Shown: positions 26,793 to 36,114 of the stretch, piece by piece
Layout: each line of letters starts with the position of its first letter
Numbering within the stretch: the stretch's first letter is position 1
From: Weeksellaceae bacterium
GTDB lineage: Bacteria > Bacteroidota > Bacteroidia > Flavobacteriales > Weeksellaceae
Assembly (NCBI GenBank): GCA_019459455.1
Contig: JAIBEX010000021.1
Location: 407,576 to 471,575 of the forward strand
Direction: 5' to 3'
Length of the DNA: 64,000 bases
Program-made: the position numbers and the translations under genes
The notes under the pieces: model-generated
What the model saw: only the letters and a program-made list of their open reading frames with translations
The model's database searches: none
What the model was told of the DNA's origin: nothing

Positions 26793-26800
26793 TATTTTTG
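26793..26800 (+). promoter_or_regulatory. -7 box of the MscS-family gene, 5 nt before ATG
   Basis: TATTTTTG followed by CATGA and the start ATG at 26806, a leaderless-like arrangement. Confidence 0.5.
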
Positions 26801-26805
26801 CATGA

Positions 26806-28062
26806 ATGAAAGAGGAGATACAGCAAACAAAAACTTTTCTGGCGGAGATGGTGACTGACATTCACCGGTTCATTGCGCAAAACATATCAGAACATTGGGA
26901 AGTACAGGTGCTAATTAAGTTCCTGTTGCTTCTTGCTGTAGTATTGGCCTTCGACATCATAATTAAACTTATTCTGCTGCCTATATTTGCGAGATATAAA
27001 GATGGGGATAAATATCCGTACTTCAAGGCGGTACATTCATCTAAGGTCAGCCGTTCCTTTGCAAACATTATTGCACTGCTGCTCGGTAAGATAGTATTTA
27101 CCACCCTGTTCGACGATTACCACCCCGGTACTTTCAGTTTACTGGAAAGGCTGTACAATGTGGTTGCAATCCTCGCTGTTGCCAAACTCTCGCTGCGCAT
27201 TATGAAGGCAGTGGAAAACTACTTCTTCTATAAAAAAGACTATTACAAGATAGTAGCATTAAAGGCCATTTCGGAAACCGTAAAGACCATTGGGGTCTTC
27301 ATTTTCGTAATTGTGCTTATTTCGGTGATCTTCGGGATTAGAAGTACGACCATAATTGGGAGTTTAGGTGCAATAACGGCCGTTCTGGTACTTGTTTTCC
27401 GTGATACGATCCTCGGATTCATGACGAGCCTGCACGTGGCAACCTCTAAAAACCTGAAGGTGGGTGACTGGATTGGCATTCCAAAATATAACCTGGAAGG
27501 GACCATTGAGGAAATTAACCTGCTTACGACCAAAATTCAGAATTTTGACAAGACAATCTCCACCATACCAACCTATGACCTGCTCTCCACGGAAATTAAG
27601 AATCTGCAGGTTATGGCCGAAAGTAATACAAGGAGGATTAAAAGGTCCATCATCTTTAACATCAACTCATTCAAATTTCTGAACCGCGAAAACATTGACA
27701 AACTGGCCAGAATCAATTTGATTACCACATACCTTGAAGAGAAAAAGGCTGAAATGAGCAGGGAAAGGGAATCAATTAACAATCCGGAACTGCTCATCAA
27801 CGGCCGGCAACTCACCAATATTGGCGTCTTCCGTGAATATGTGTTCAACTATCTGAAGAACAATCCACACATCGACCAAAGCGGGACGATCCTTGTAAGG
27901 CAGCTGGAAAATACGCCGCAGGGAATGCCCTTGGAAATCTACTGTTTTACCAATGATTCCGAATGGGCAACCTATGAGGATATTCTGGCAGACATTTTCG
28001 ACCATTTGCTGGTGGCTTCAAAGGAATTTGAGCTGGAAGTGGTGCAGTTCTCCAAAATTTAA
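26806..28062 (+). CDS. Mechanosensitive ion channel, YbdG-like
   Basis: MscS-superfamily channel of 418 residues that opens under membrane tension during osmotic downshock. About five membrane helices occupy residues 40-215; the pore-lining helix and beta domain start at GSLGAITAVLVLVFRDTILG near 184-203 and run through VGDWIGIP and EEINLLTTKIQNFD. A C-terminal alpha/beta domain follows. The length and domain order are like E. coli YbdG (MscM type). pdxJ starts 5 nt after the stop, so they are likely co-transcribed. Confidence 0.93.
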   Translation: MKEEIQQTKTFLAEMVTDIHRFIAQNISEHWEVQVLIKFLLLLAVVLAFDIIIKLILLPIFARYKDGDKYPYFKAVHSSKVSRSFANIIALLLGKIVFTTLFDDYHPGTFSLLERLYNVVAILAVAKLSLRIMKAVENYFFYKKDYYKIVALKAISETVKTIGVFIFVIVLISVIFGIRSTTIIGSLGAITAVLVLVFRDTILGFMTSLHVATSKNLKVGDWIGIPKYNLEGTIEEINLLTTKIQNFDKTISTIPTYDLLSTEIKNLQVMAESNTRRIKRSIIFNINSFKFLNRENIDKLARINLITTYLEEKKAEMSRERESINNPELLINGRQLTNIGVFREYVFNYLKNNPHIDQSGTILVRQLENTPQGMPLEIYCFTNDSEWATYEDILADIFDHLLVASKEFELEVVQFSKI

Positions 28063-28067
28063 AAGCA

Positions 28068-28787
28068 ATGACAAAACTCAGTGTAAATATCAATAAAATC
28101 GCAACCCTTCGCAATGCTCGTGGAGGTGAATTGCCCAGCGTAACGGAGGCTGCGGTGCGCCTTCAGAAATTCGGTGCACACGGTATAACAATCCATCCGC
28201 GACCGGATGAAAGGCATATCACGCGGAGAGATGTCTTTGACCTGAAACCGTTGGTTTACACAGAATTCAATATTGAAGGGAATCCTCACCGTCCTTTTAT
28301 TGATATGGTTTTGGAAGTGAAACCGGAACAGGTGACCCTGGTTCCCGATGCTGATGATGCGGTGACGTCCAACGCAGGGTGGGACTGCCGGACCCATCTG
28401 GGATTTTTAAAACATGTGATTCAGGAGTTTAAAAGTGCCGGAATACGCACCTCCATATTTCTGGACCCTGATTGGGAGATGGTAAAGTATGCCGCAGAAA
28501 CAGGAACAGACCGGATTGAGCTGTATACCGAAGCCTATGCGAAGAACTATTCAGCAAACAGGGACGAAGCAATCATCCCTTACATCAAAACCTCTGAAGA
28601 GGCCCAGAAATACGGACTTGGGGTAAATGCCGGACATGATTTGAGTCTGGAAAACCTTAAATATTTTGCTGAAAATATACCGGGCCTTCTGGAAGTCTCC
28701 ATCGGGCACGCGCTGATTTCTGAAGCCCTGTATATGGGAATGGAGAATACCGTGCAGGCCTACCTGAAGAGACTCGCCATTTGGTAG
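28068..28787 (+). CDS. pdxJ: Pyridoxine 5'-phosphate synthase
   Basis: TIM-barrel enzyme of 239 residues that condenses 1-deoxyxylulose 5-phosphate with 3-amino-2-oxopropyl phosphate to make pyridoxine 5'-phosphate (DXP-dependent vitamin B6 route). LSVNINKIATLRNARGG at the N-terminus, HPRPDERHI near 43, TEFNIEG near 66 and the C-terminal GHDL and IGHALI segments are diagnostic. Because it needs deoxyxylulose phosphate, the cell should have DXP synthase even though isoprenoids appear to be made through mevalonate (mvaD in this window). Confidence 0.96.
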   Translation: MTKLSVNINKIATLRNARGGELPSVTEAAVRLQKFGAHGITIHPRPDERHITRRDVFDLKPLVYTEFNIEGNPHRPFIDMVLEVKPEQVTLVPDADDAVTSNAGWDCRTHLGFLKHVIQEFKSAGIRTSIFLDPDWEMVKYAAETGTDRIELYTEAYAKNYSANRDEAIIPYIKTSEEAQKYGLGVNAGHDLSLENLKYFAENIPGLLEVSIGHALISEALYMGMENTVQAYLKRLAIW

Positions 28788-28869
28788 GATAGGTTGGTGC
28801 GTTTACTCTGTTGCCCTTGAATCAGCGCTTCTTTATTTCATAATTGGGGGCTTTAGCCGAAATTTGTGT

Positions 28870-28877
28870 TATTTTTG
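28870..28877 (+). promoter_or_regulatory. -7 box of the seven-gene cluster
   Basis: TATTTTTG, 19 nt before the hydrolase start; no other clear box is seen before the end of the cluster at 35023. Confidence 0.5.
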
Positions 28878-28896
28878 AACCTTAAAACTTCTGTCA

Positions 28897-29685
28897 ATGG
28901 AAATCCTTCACTCAAAGATATACGGTCAGGACAAATCCGGAACACCCCTCCTCGTGTTCCACGGACTGTTCGGTATGCTGGACAACTGGGCAAGTTTCGC
29001 AAAAGCTATGGGCGGGTTTTTCCCTGTCCATGTACTGGACCTTCGTAATCATGGCAAAAGTTTTCATTCCGAAGAAATGTCGCATGACGATCTTGCACAC
29101 GATATCTTGCATTATCTGGATTTTCATAAACTGGAGAAGGTAAATTTGCTCGGGCATTCCCTGGGCGGAAAGGCAGTGATGCAGTTCGCGATAAAATACC
29201 CCGTGAAAGTGGAAAAGTTAATCGTTGTAGATATTGCACCCAAGGCATATCCACCTCACCATCAGGGTATCATAAAAGCGCTGGAAACTGTCGATTTTGA
29301 AAAGATATCGACCCGTCAGGAAGTGGAGGATATCCTGAAACAGTATATTCCCGAAACTTCGGTTATTCAGTTCCTTGCAAAAAACCTGTACTGGACCGAT
29401 GAGAAGAAGCTTGCCTGGCGGTTCAACCTTCAGACCCTGTCAGAAAAATATGATCAGTTCGTTTCCAACGCCATCAAATTCGGGGTCTTTGCAGGTAAAA
29501 CAATGTTCATTGCCGGTGAAAAATCCAACTACATCCTTCCACAGGATGAGTTCCAGATCAAACAGCAGTTTCCCCATGCGTCTATCGTGAAGATCGCGAA
29601 GGCCGGACATTGGGTGCAGGCAGAGAATCCCACCGATTTCAATGAAGTAGTGAAGGATTTTATTTTTGACATTAAAATTTACTGA
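28897..29685 (+). CDS. Alpha/beta hydrolase, YbfF-like esterase
   Basis: Alpha/beta-hydrolase of 262 residues. The oxyanion region LVFHGLFG is near 24, the nucleophile elbow GHSLGG near 86-91 and the catalytic histidine segment KAGHWVQAENP near 239. The cytoplasmic YbfF group cleaves short- and medium-chain acyl esters, including acyl-CoA and palmitoyl thioesters, in vitro. First gene of a seven-gene co-directional cluster with lipid and isoprenoid genes, which fits an acyl-ester substrate. Confidence 0.9.
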   Translation: MEILHSKIYGQDKSGTPLLVFHGLFGMLDNWASFAKAMGGFFPVHVLDLRNHGKSFHSEEMSHDDLAHDILHYLDFHKLEKVNLLGHSLGGKAVMQFAIKYPVKVEKLIVVDIAPKAYPPHHQGIIKALETVDFEKISTRQEVEDILKQYIPETSVIQFLAKNLYWTDEKKLAWRFNLQTLSEKYDQFVSNAIKFGVFAGKTMFIAGEKSNYILPQDEFQIKQQFPHASIVKIAKAGHWVQAENPTDFNEVVKDFIFDIKIY

Positions 29686-29709
29686 AGCTACTAACCCTCA
29701 ATACACGCT

Positions 29710-30720
29710 ATGATCTTAGTTACGGGCGCAACAGGTATTCTTGGCAGAGTAATCGTTTTGGAACTCCTGAAGCGGGGGAATCGTGTGCGCGCCACAAAAC
29801 GTCCATCCAGTAATGTGGATGAGGTCAGGAATTCCTTTAAGTTCTATACCGACAATCCCGATGAATATTTCAGCAAAATCGAGTGGACTGATGTGGATTT
29901 TGACGACCTGCAGGCCCTTCAGGAAGCGCTGCACGGAGTCGAAGAGGTCTATCACTGCGCCGGTAAGGTGAGTTTTTATCCAAATGACAGCAGGGAAATT
30001 TACCGCACCAACATTTTAGGCACCAGGAATCTGCTTTATGCCTGTGAGGGTTCGTCGGTTAGAAACTTCTGCTTCGTAAGTTCTGTGGCAGTTCTGGACG
30101 GCTTCAATGATGAAGGTTTCATGGACGAGAATTCAGACTTCAACTCCAAACTGGAACATTCATCCTATGCGATTTCAAAGCACTTTTCCGAAATGGAGGT
30201 TTGGCGAGCCTCTGCAGAAGGCCTGAATACGGTGATCGTAAATCCCGGCATCATCCTGGGCAGCGGAAACTGGGAGTCCAGCAGTGGGGAGCTCTTCGGT
30301 ACGCTGGAAAAATACCCTTATGCGATGAGTGGAACCACATCTTATGTGGATGTGCGGGATGTCGCTCAAATTTCAATAGAACTTATGGAAAAAAACATCT
30401 TTGGCGAAAGGTTTATCCTGATTGCTGAGAACCGTAAGTATTTGTATATTGCTGAAAAGGTTCGCACAAAACTCGGAAAAACAAAACCTACGGTACTTTC
30501 CAAAACGCTGCTGAAAGTAGGATATGTCCTGAACCTGTTGTTTGGGGGGATCTTCCCAAAACTTCGGATTATGAATAAAATAAATCTGGATACCGTGACT
30601 TCAAACAACATCGTTTCCAACAGAAAAATCGCCGGTAAACTGAACTGGCAGTTCATTCCGGTTTCGGAAAGTATTGACTTTCACCTGGGCAATTTTATTG
30701 CTGATAAAAAAAATTCTTAA
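29710..30720 (+). CDS. NAD(P)-dependent epimerase/dehydratase-like SDR
   Basis: Extended short-chain dehydrogenase of 336 residues. The Rossmann loop GATGILG (5-11) binds NAD(P), and the catalytic YAISK (Y..K) is near residue 156-160. The substrate region is not diagnostic; possible roles are sugar nucleotide epimerase, dihydroflavonol-reductase-like or sterol dehydrogenase-like enzyme. Next to an acyl-CoA ligase and mevalonate decarboxylase, a lipid or isoprenoid-derived substrate is plausible. 24 nt after the hydrolase and 9 nt before the ligase. Confidence 0.88.
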   Translation: MILVTGATGILGRVIVLELLKRGNRVRATKRPSSNVDEVRNSFKFYTDNPDEYFSKIEWTDVDFDDLQALQEALHGVEEVYHCAGKVSFYPNDSREIYRTNILGTRNLLYACEGSSVRNFCFVSSVAVLDGFNDEGFMDENSDFNSKLEHSSYAISKHFSEMEVWRASAEGLNTVIVNPGIILGSGNWESSSGELFGTLEKYPYAMSGTTSYVDVRDVAQISIELMEKNIFGERFILIAENRKYLYIAEKVRTKLGKTKPTVLSKTLLKVGYVLNLLFGGIFPKLRIMNKINLDTVTSNNIVSNRKIAGKLNWQFIPVSESIDFHLGNFIADKKNS

Positions 30721-30729
30721 AATTTGCTG

Positions 30730-32493
30730 ATGAATATTGCAGAGTTTCTAAATGTTAATGCAGAAAAACACCCTTATAAGCCCGCCATAGGTTTTAAAGT
30801 AAGGGATGAATGGAAGGAACTGAACTGGCCAAAGTTCAGTGATATGGTTTTCCGTACGGCAAATGCTCTCCGCGAAGCCGGAATCAAGGAAAATGACAGA
30901 GTAGCCATTTATTCCGATAACTCTGCCGAATGGATTACGATGGACCTCGCGGTACTGTCTGTGGGAGCTGTTACAGTTCCGGTATATTCCACGAACAATA
31001 TGGAGCAGGCGGCATACATCCTGGATGACGCCGAAGCCCGGATCGTGCTGGTGGGGAACCAGGAGCAGTATGATGCGTGTTATCAACATCTGCAGCAAAG
31101 TCCATTTTTGGAACTTATCATTTTGGCGAAAAAGAAAGACTGGATCAAAAAAGACCGCAGTGTATATTTTGAAGATTTCATTAAAAAGACTTCCCCAAAG
31201 TTTGTAATCTGTCCGAAAAAAGAGGATGATCTGGCCACCCTAATTTACACCTCCGGGACTACAGGAGTTCCAAAAGGAGTCATGCTTACCCACGGTAATT
31301 TCAAAAAAAGTTTTGATGCCCATTTTGATTTTTTCAGGTTCAAAAATTTTGAAAACGAACACTCCCTGGCATTTCTGCCCCTAAGCCATGTTTTTGAACG
31401 GAGCTGGACTTTGCTGTCCCTCTCCGGTGGTGCAAAAGTCACGTTCCTCGAGAATACCAAGCTTATTGCACACACATTAACGGAAGTGAAACCAACGATG
31501 ATGTGCGCCGTTCCAAGGTTTTACCAGAAAATTTATTCCGGAGTGAATGAAATGGTGAAGGAAGGCTCCGACATCAAGAAGAAAATCTTCAACTGGGCGC
31601 TGAATGTGGGCAGCGAAGTGGCTGAACTGAAAAGAATAGAGAAAGCAGTTCCTGTTGGCCTTAAGTTGAAGAATTTCGTTGCAAACCGGCTGGTTTTTCA
31701 GAAAATAAAAGACAAGATGGGCGGAAAACTCTGGTTCATGCCCTGCGGAGGCGCTTCACTTTCACCAGACGTGACGCGTTTCTTCGATGCCATGGGGGTT
31801 CACATAACAGTGGGTTACGGTTTAACAGAAACCACCGCCACTTTAACCGCTTTTCCCTTTACCCGATACATACATGGCAGTGCCGGGATCGCGCTCGGAG
31901 ATACCCAGATCAAAATCGAGGAAAACAGTGAAATCCTGGCGAAAGGCAGCGGGATTATGAAAGGGTATTATAAAAAACCCCGGGAAACTGCGGAAGTCTT
32001 CACCAAAGACGGCTGGTTTAAAACAGGAGACGCCGGCGAGTTTGATGAACAGGGCAACCTGACAATCACCGACCGCATCAAGGACCTCATGAAAACCTCG
32101 AACGGAAAATATGTGGCGCCACAGCCTATAGAAAATTTACTGTCCAACAACAGCCTCATTGAGCAGGTGATGGTTGTTGCGGAGGGGAAACCTTTCGTTA
32201 CGGCGCTCATTGTCCCGAATTTTGAATTCCTGAAACAGCAGCTGGAGAAACTCAACATCCCTTTTTCTTCCTGGAAGGAAATCGTCGATATGCAGCAAAT
32301 CAAGGATTTGTATAACCAGAAAATTGAGGAACTGCAGACCGGGCTTTCAGGCTTTGAAAAAGTGAAGAAGTTCGCCCTTATGCCGGCAGAATTCGAAATC
32401 AGCGCCGGTGAAATCACACCCACCTTAAAAATCAAGCGAAACATTCTCCTTAAAAAATATGAAGAGCTGATTGAGCGGATGTATAGAAATTAA
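30730..32493 (+). CDS. Long-chain fatty acid-CoA ligase (AMP-forming), second copy
   Basis: ANL enzyme of 587 residues that adenylates a fatty acid and transfers it to CoA. YTSGTTGVPKG is near residue 172, GYGLTETT near 361, KTGDAGEFDEQGN and the lid motif MKTSNGKYVAPQ near 455-466. It is a paralogue of the ligase at 6145-7929, but the context differs: here it sits in a compact cluster with an SDR and mvaD. The ATG at 30730 is chosen; a TTG two codons earlier is less likely. Confidence 0.93.
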   Translation: MNIAEFLNVNAEKHPYKPAIGFKVRDEWKELNWPKFSDMVFRTANALREAGIKENDRVAIYSDNSAEWITMDLAVLSVGAVTVPVYSTNNMEQAAYILDDAEARIVLVGNQEQYDACYQHLQQSPFLELIILAKKKDWIKKDRSVYFEDFIKKTSPKFVICPKKEDDLATLIYTSGTTGVPKGVMLTHGNFKKSFDAHFDFFRFKNFENEHSLAFLPLSHVFERSWTLLSLSGGAKVTFLENTKLIAHTLTEVKPTMMCAVPRFYQKIYSGVNEMVKEGSDIKKKIFNWALNVGSEVAELKRIEKAVPVGLKLKNFVANRLVFQKIKDKMGGKLWFMPCGGASLSPDVTRFFDAMGVHITVGYGLTETTATLTAFPFTRYIHGSAGIALGDTQIKIEENSEILAKGSGIMKGYYKKPRETAEVFTKDGWFKTGDAGEFDEQGNLTITDRIKDLMKTSNGKYVAPQPIENLLSNNSLIEQVMVVAEGKPFVTALIVPNFEFLKQQLEKLNIPFSSWKEIVDMQQIKDLYNQKIEELQTGLSGFEKVKKFALMPAEFEISAGEITPTLKIKRNILLKKYEELIERMYRN

Positions 32494-32543
32494 CTTTTTA
32501 TAAAATGGAGCGCCGGGGCATTGCCCGGGTTTATACAATACCT

Positions 32544-33599
32544 ATGGAAAACGAATTTTCAGGAAAGAAAGCATCTAAAATAGCGGACTGTACCGTGTCT
32601 GCAAGTTGTCCTTCCAACATTGCTTTGATTAAATATTGGGGAAAATATGCAGGTCAGATTCCGGCCAATCCAAGCATAAGCTATACCCTTAACCACTGTA
32701 AAACAAATACTTCGCTTGAATTTACTGCTGATGAAGATTTTTCGGTGCAGACTTTTTTGGGTGGTAAGGAAGAAACAGGCTTTGCGGCAAAAATTGAAAA
32801 GTATTTCAGGGAAATCGAAGCGTACCTGCCCTGGATCCTTCAGGGAAAATACATCATCCGTACGGAAAACACCTTTCCGCACAGTTCCGGAATTGCCAGT
32901 TCGGCCTCGGGATTTGGAGCCATCGCGAAGTGTCTTATGGAGCTTGATGAATCATTTTCAGCTACATTGGATGTTGAATTTAAGATGAAGAAAGCCAGTT
33001 TTCTCGCGCGGCTGGGAAGCGGAAGCGCCAGCAGAAGCCTGTATGACGGTCTGGTGGTTTGGGGTAAAACCGGGGAAGTGGAAGGCAGTTCAGATTTGTT
33101 CGCCGTACCGTTTCCGGTTGATGGAATCCATCCGGTGTTCAGGAGTTTCAACGACTGGGTACTCCTTATTCACGAAGGTGAAAAATCGGTGAGTTCTACC
33201 GTGGGTCATGGACTGATGAAGACGAACCCGTACGCAGCAAGGAGATTTCAGGAAGCGCACGAAAATTTTGAGATGATGAAGAGGATTCTCAAAAACGGTG
33301 ATATGAAAAGCTTTATTAAACTGGTGGAACACGAAGCGCTGACACTCCACGCTATGATGATGATGAGTGACCCAGCATTTATCCTGTTGAAAACCGGAAC
33401 TCTGGCGGTCATCAATACGGTATGGGAATTCCGGAAGAGAACGGAGTTGCCCCTTTTCTTTACTCTTGATGCCGGTGCGAATGCCCACCTGCTCTTCCCA
33501 TCGGATGGTAATGAAGGCAAAATACAGGAGTTCATTGAAAAGGAGTTGCTGCAGTACACGCAGAATAACGGTATAGTGAAGGATGTGATGAGGTTTTAG
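32544..33599 (+). CDS. mvaD: Diphosphomevalonate decarboxylase
   Basis: GHMP-superfamily enzyme of 351 residues that phosphorylates and decarboxylates mevalonate 5-diphosphate to isopentenyl diphosphate. SCPSNIALIKYWGKYAGQIP near residues 19-38 and the phosphate loop FPHSSGIASSASG near 112-124 are diagnostic. The frame opens at an ATG at 32505, but the sequence between the two ATGs has a GC-rich hairpin (32513-32528) and no family similarity, so 32544 is the likelier start; this is not certain. A phosphomevalonate substrate cannot be excluded. Confidence 0.93.
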   Translation: MENEFSGKKASKIADCTVSASCPSNIALIKYWGKYAGQIPANPSISYTLNHCKTNTSLEFTADEDFSVQTFLGGKEETGFAAKIEKYFREIEAYLPWILQGKYIIRTENTFPHSSGIASSASGFGAIAKCLMELDESFSATLDVEFKMKKASFLARLGSGSASRSLYDGLVVWGKTGEVEGSSDLFAVPFPVDGIHPVFRSFNDWVLLIHEGEKSVSSTVGHGLMKTNPYAARRFQEAHENFEMMKRILKNGDMKSFIKLVEHEALTLHAMMMMSDPAFILLKTGTLAVINTVWEFRKRTELPLFFTLDAGANAHLLFPSDGNEGKIQEFIEKELLQYTQNNGIVKDVMRF

Positions 33600-33601
33600 A
33601 G

Positions 33602-34096
33602 ATGAAAACGGAAAATTTGGAAATAAAAATCAGAACGCTCCATCGCAGCAGGTTGTCAAGGTTTTATACAATGCCAATTCCTGATGTTAAGAAGTATTTT
33701 GAGACAAAAAGAAATTCAGTTTTTTCTTTAATTTTAACGGTCACAATATTTCTGCTTCTGATCCTCTTTACCGAGTACAGGGAATGGTCATTAAGGATAG
33801 GGATATTCGCTGCTTTATTCGGCCTTTACAAACTGTACAAAGTGATAACTGAACCGCAAGTGATGTTAGATGCACAAGGGGTCCATTTCCGCACCGTAAG
33901 TGTTTATTGGAAAGACATACGCAGGATAATTCTGACTTTTGAAAAGACTGGTGTAAGGTTTCATGTTGATTTTGAAAATGGAAAAAAAATGACTGAAGCG
34001 ATTGATAACTTTCCTCTTTTCAGTTATTTTGATCTCAAAATGGACGTTAGGTCCTTTAAAAAGAAATTCAGAAAAAAATTTGTTCTTAAGCAATGA
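33602..34096 (+). CDS. Small two-helix membrane protein, unknown function
   Basis: Protein of 164 residues with two adjacent membrane helices (about 40-56 and 66-83) and a C-terminal domain (about 88-164) of beta strands ending in a lysine-rich helix, a layout reminiscent of PH-like bacterial membrane proteins. It is more AT-rich than its neighbours. It starts 2 nt after the mvaD stop and its stop overlaps the next start by 4 nt (ATGA), so translational coupling is likely. The function is not known. Confidence 0.75.
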   Translation: MKTENLEIKIRTLHRSRLSRFYTMPIPDVKKYFETKRNSVFSLILTVTIFLLLILFTEYREWSLRIGIFAALFGLYKLYKVITEPQVMLDAQGVHFRTVSVYWKDIRRIILTFEKTGVRFHVDFENGKKMTEAIDNFPLFSYFDLKMDVRSFKKKFRKKFVLKQ

Positions 34097-34470
34097 AAAT
34101 TCACCACATCGCCATCATCTGTTCCAATTATGAGGTCTCCAGGAAATTCTATACCGAAATCCTGGGGCTCGATATTTTGCGGGAGGTCTACCGTGCAGAA
34201 AGACAGTCTTATAAGTTGGATTTAGCAATTGGAGGCGAATATGTAATTGAACTTTTTTCCTTTCCGGATCCCCCGCCAAGACCCTCCCGTCCTGAAAGCT
34301 GCGGCCTGCGTCATATTGCTTTCGGTGTCGAAAATGTAAATGTAAAGCGTACAGAACTAAGCGGCAAAGGCCTTGCGTGCGAAGAAATCCGCGAAGATGA
34401 ATTCACCGGTAAAAAGTTCTTCTTTACTCAGGACCCGGATCATTTGCCTCTTGAATTTTACGAATATTAA
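34093..34470 (+). CDS. VOC family glyoxalase-like protein (YaeR type)
   Basis: Vicinal oxygen chelate protein of 125 residues with two beta-alpha-beta-beta-beta modules. Metal ligand candidates are in KIHHIAIIC near residue 4, the IELFSF segment near 54-59, LRHIAFGV near 74 and the C-terminal LPLEFYEY. It resembles the SMU1112c/YaeR branch; the substrate is unknown, although a lactoylglutathione-lyase-like or small-molecule resistance role is often assumed. It overlaps the upstream gene by 4 nt. Confidence 0.9.
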   Translation: MKIHHIAIICSNYEVSRKFYTEILGLDILREVYRAERQSYKLDLAIGGEYVIELFSFPDPPPRPSRPESCGLRHIAFGVENVNVKRTELSGKGLACEEIREDEFTGKKFFFTQDPDHLPLEFYEY

Positions 34471-34474
34471 AGAA

Positions 34475-35023
34475 ATGAAATTATTTTACGTCATCCTCGG
34501 TGCAACGCCCAAGGGCAGAAACATTGAACAGCACGATGTCTATTTCGGAATCGCAGAAAAGCTGAAAGACCTTGTTCCTTCCATGAAAGCCTTCTGGCCG
34601 GAAGCTAATGGAGAAATCCATATTGATGCGTATCAGGAAGTTCGTTTTGTGGACGGATTTGAAGTGAGCATTGTTGAAAAAAATCTTGTGAAGTCAGAAA
34701 ATCTGTTATTTTTCATCAACCTGGGCGGATACAAATCCGGTGTATTTGGGGAAAAGCATGAGCAGCACCTGATGGCTGGGAAATCGATGGCTGATGTGGT
34801 TAAAAGGGCGGAGCAAACCGAATTCTACAAAACCATGGGTTTCGAAAATGCCGTGAGCCATATCGATGATGAGTACGCAGTCGATATAGATGATATCTAC
34901 AATGTACAAGACATCCTGCCGCAGGAAATGAAAGACAGATTTTCAGTCGTACTGCAAAAGCCCGGCAATGAAGTTGGGCAAAACGTGATGAAAATCGGCT
35001 ATCTTAAAATTGATACAATCTAG
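34475..35023 (+). CDS. DUF1543 family protein
   Basis: Protein of 182 residues. The N-terminal KLFYVILGATPKGRNIEQHD and the internal echo FFINLGGYKSGVFGEKHEQH near 86-105 show the two DUF1543 repeats. The activity is unknown. The start is ATG 34475; an open frame extends back to 34373 inside the VOC gene but carries no similarity. Its TAG stop forms the palindrome CTAG with the stop of the convergent gene. Confidence 0.88.
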   Translation: MKLFYVILGATPKGRNIEQHDVYFGIAEKLKDLVPSMKAFWPEANGEIHIDAYQEVRFVDGFEVSIVEKNLVKSENLLFFINLGGYKSGVFGEKHEQHLMAGKSMADVVKRAEQTEFYKTMGFENAVSHIDDEYAVDIDDIYNVQDILPQEMKDRFSVVLQKPGNEVGQNVMKIGYLKIDTI

Positions 35024-36114
35024 AGCAGTTTTTTCTGGGCAACCGGTTCACGGTTGTCCGATTCCTCCTTAAGCCCTTCTTCAATCAGTTCCTCAACCTC
35101 TTCAGCCTCTTCAGGTTCCAGCGTTTTCACTTCATCTTCCTGTTTGTCATCTTTCAAATTGATGTGGAATACGCACAGAATAGGGAAATGATCCGACCCT
35201 ATGTGTTCCAGTGTTTTCAGCTTCTCAACAAAAATCTCGGGACTGTGAAAAAGCAGGTCCAGCGGAACGCGGAAAAACCAATATTTCGCATGAAAGGTCG
35301 CCAGGATTCCCCGGCCCACACGTGCATCGATAAGTTCGCTTGTCTTGCGGAACAGGATGGAGGTCACCGACCAGGCCACCGTATTGAAATCGCCGATGAC
35401 GAGCGATGGGATGTGAATCTTCCTGATTTTTTTTGCCACACACAGCAAATCACCGTCGCGCTCTTTCGAAGTTTTTTCTTCCGTCGGACTCGGTGGTGGC
35501 GGATGCACGGCAAAAACCGCGAATGCGTGACCGTCAGGGGTTTTAAAATGCGCTTCTATACTTGGGATATCATCTGCAACAAAAAAGTGTATCTCTCCCT
35601 TTTCAATCGGAATCCTGGAATACAGATGCATACCGTAAGTATTTTCAAGGGTCATTTTCAGTGAATGCGGATAATCACCTTCCAGATTGCGGTTGGCCTT
35701 CTCCCAGCCGGAATTGCTTTCCATCGTGATGAAGATGTCCGGACTGTATTTAGTGACCAGATCGTGAAATTTTTTAAAGTCCCTGTTAAACTGATGCACA
35801 TTAACAGAAAGCACTTTAACCGTTTGCGATGCATTGGACTTTTTCCTTACCTCTTTTTTCTTATAGAATTTCGTATAACGGATCAGGATGTAAAGGTGAT
35901 AGATGATTAAGCTCAGCTGTATGGCATTTATTACCCAAAACCAAGCACCTTTCTCAAGAAACAGAATACTTAGAATCAGGACGGTAATCTGCAAGATAAG
36001 AAGCTGTATTTTCATGAATTCCGGTACACGGAAAACCCAGTGCTGGTTCTTTGCAAATGGGAGTATGCTTAAGAGGATCAGCAGTACAGACAGCGTGTTG
36101 AGAAGTAGTTCCAT
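35020..36114 (-). CDS. Membrane-anchored endonuclease/exonuclease/phosphatase family protein
   Basis: Protein of 364 residues. Two or three membrane helices occupy about residues 4-80; the EEP catalytic domain follows, with NVHQFNRD near 107, the metal-ligand ME in TMESNSGWE near 134, GDFNTVAWS near 240 and GSDHFPIL near 315. An acidic glutamate-rich tail (about 330-358) ends the chain. The catalytic domain probably faces the periplasm. It may act as a phosphodiesterase or nuclease; the substrate is unknown. Confidence 0.9.
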   Translation of the reverse strand: MELLLNTLSVLLILLSILPFAKNQHWVFRVPEFMKIQLLILQITVLILSILFLEKGAWFWVINAIQLSLIIYHLYILIRYTKFYKKKEVRKKSNASQTVKVLSVNVHQFNRDFKKFHDLVTKYSPDIFITMESNSGWEKANRNLEGDYPHSLKMTLENTYGMHLYSRIPIEKGEIHFFVADDIPSIEAHFKTPDGHAFAVFAVHPPPPSPTEEKTSKERDGDLLCVAKKIRKIHIPSLVIGDFNTVAWSVTSILFRKTSELIDARVGRGILATFHAKYWFFRVPLDLLFHSPEIFVEKLKTLEHIGSDHFPILCVFHINLKDDKQEDEVKTLEPEEAEEVEELIEEGLKEESDNREPVAQKKLL

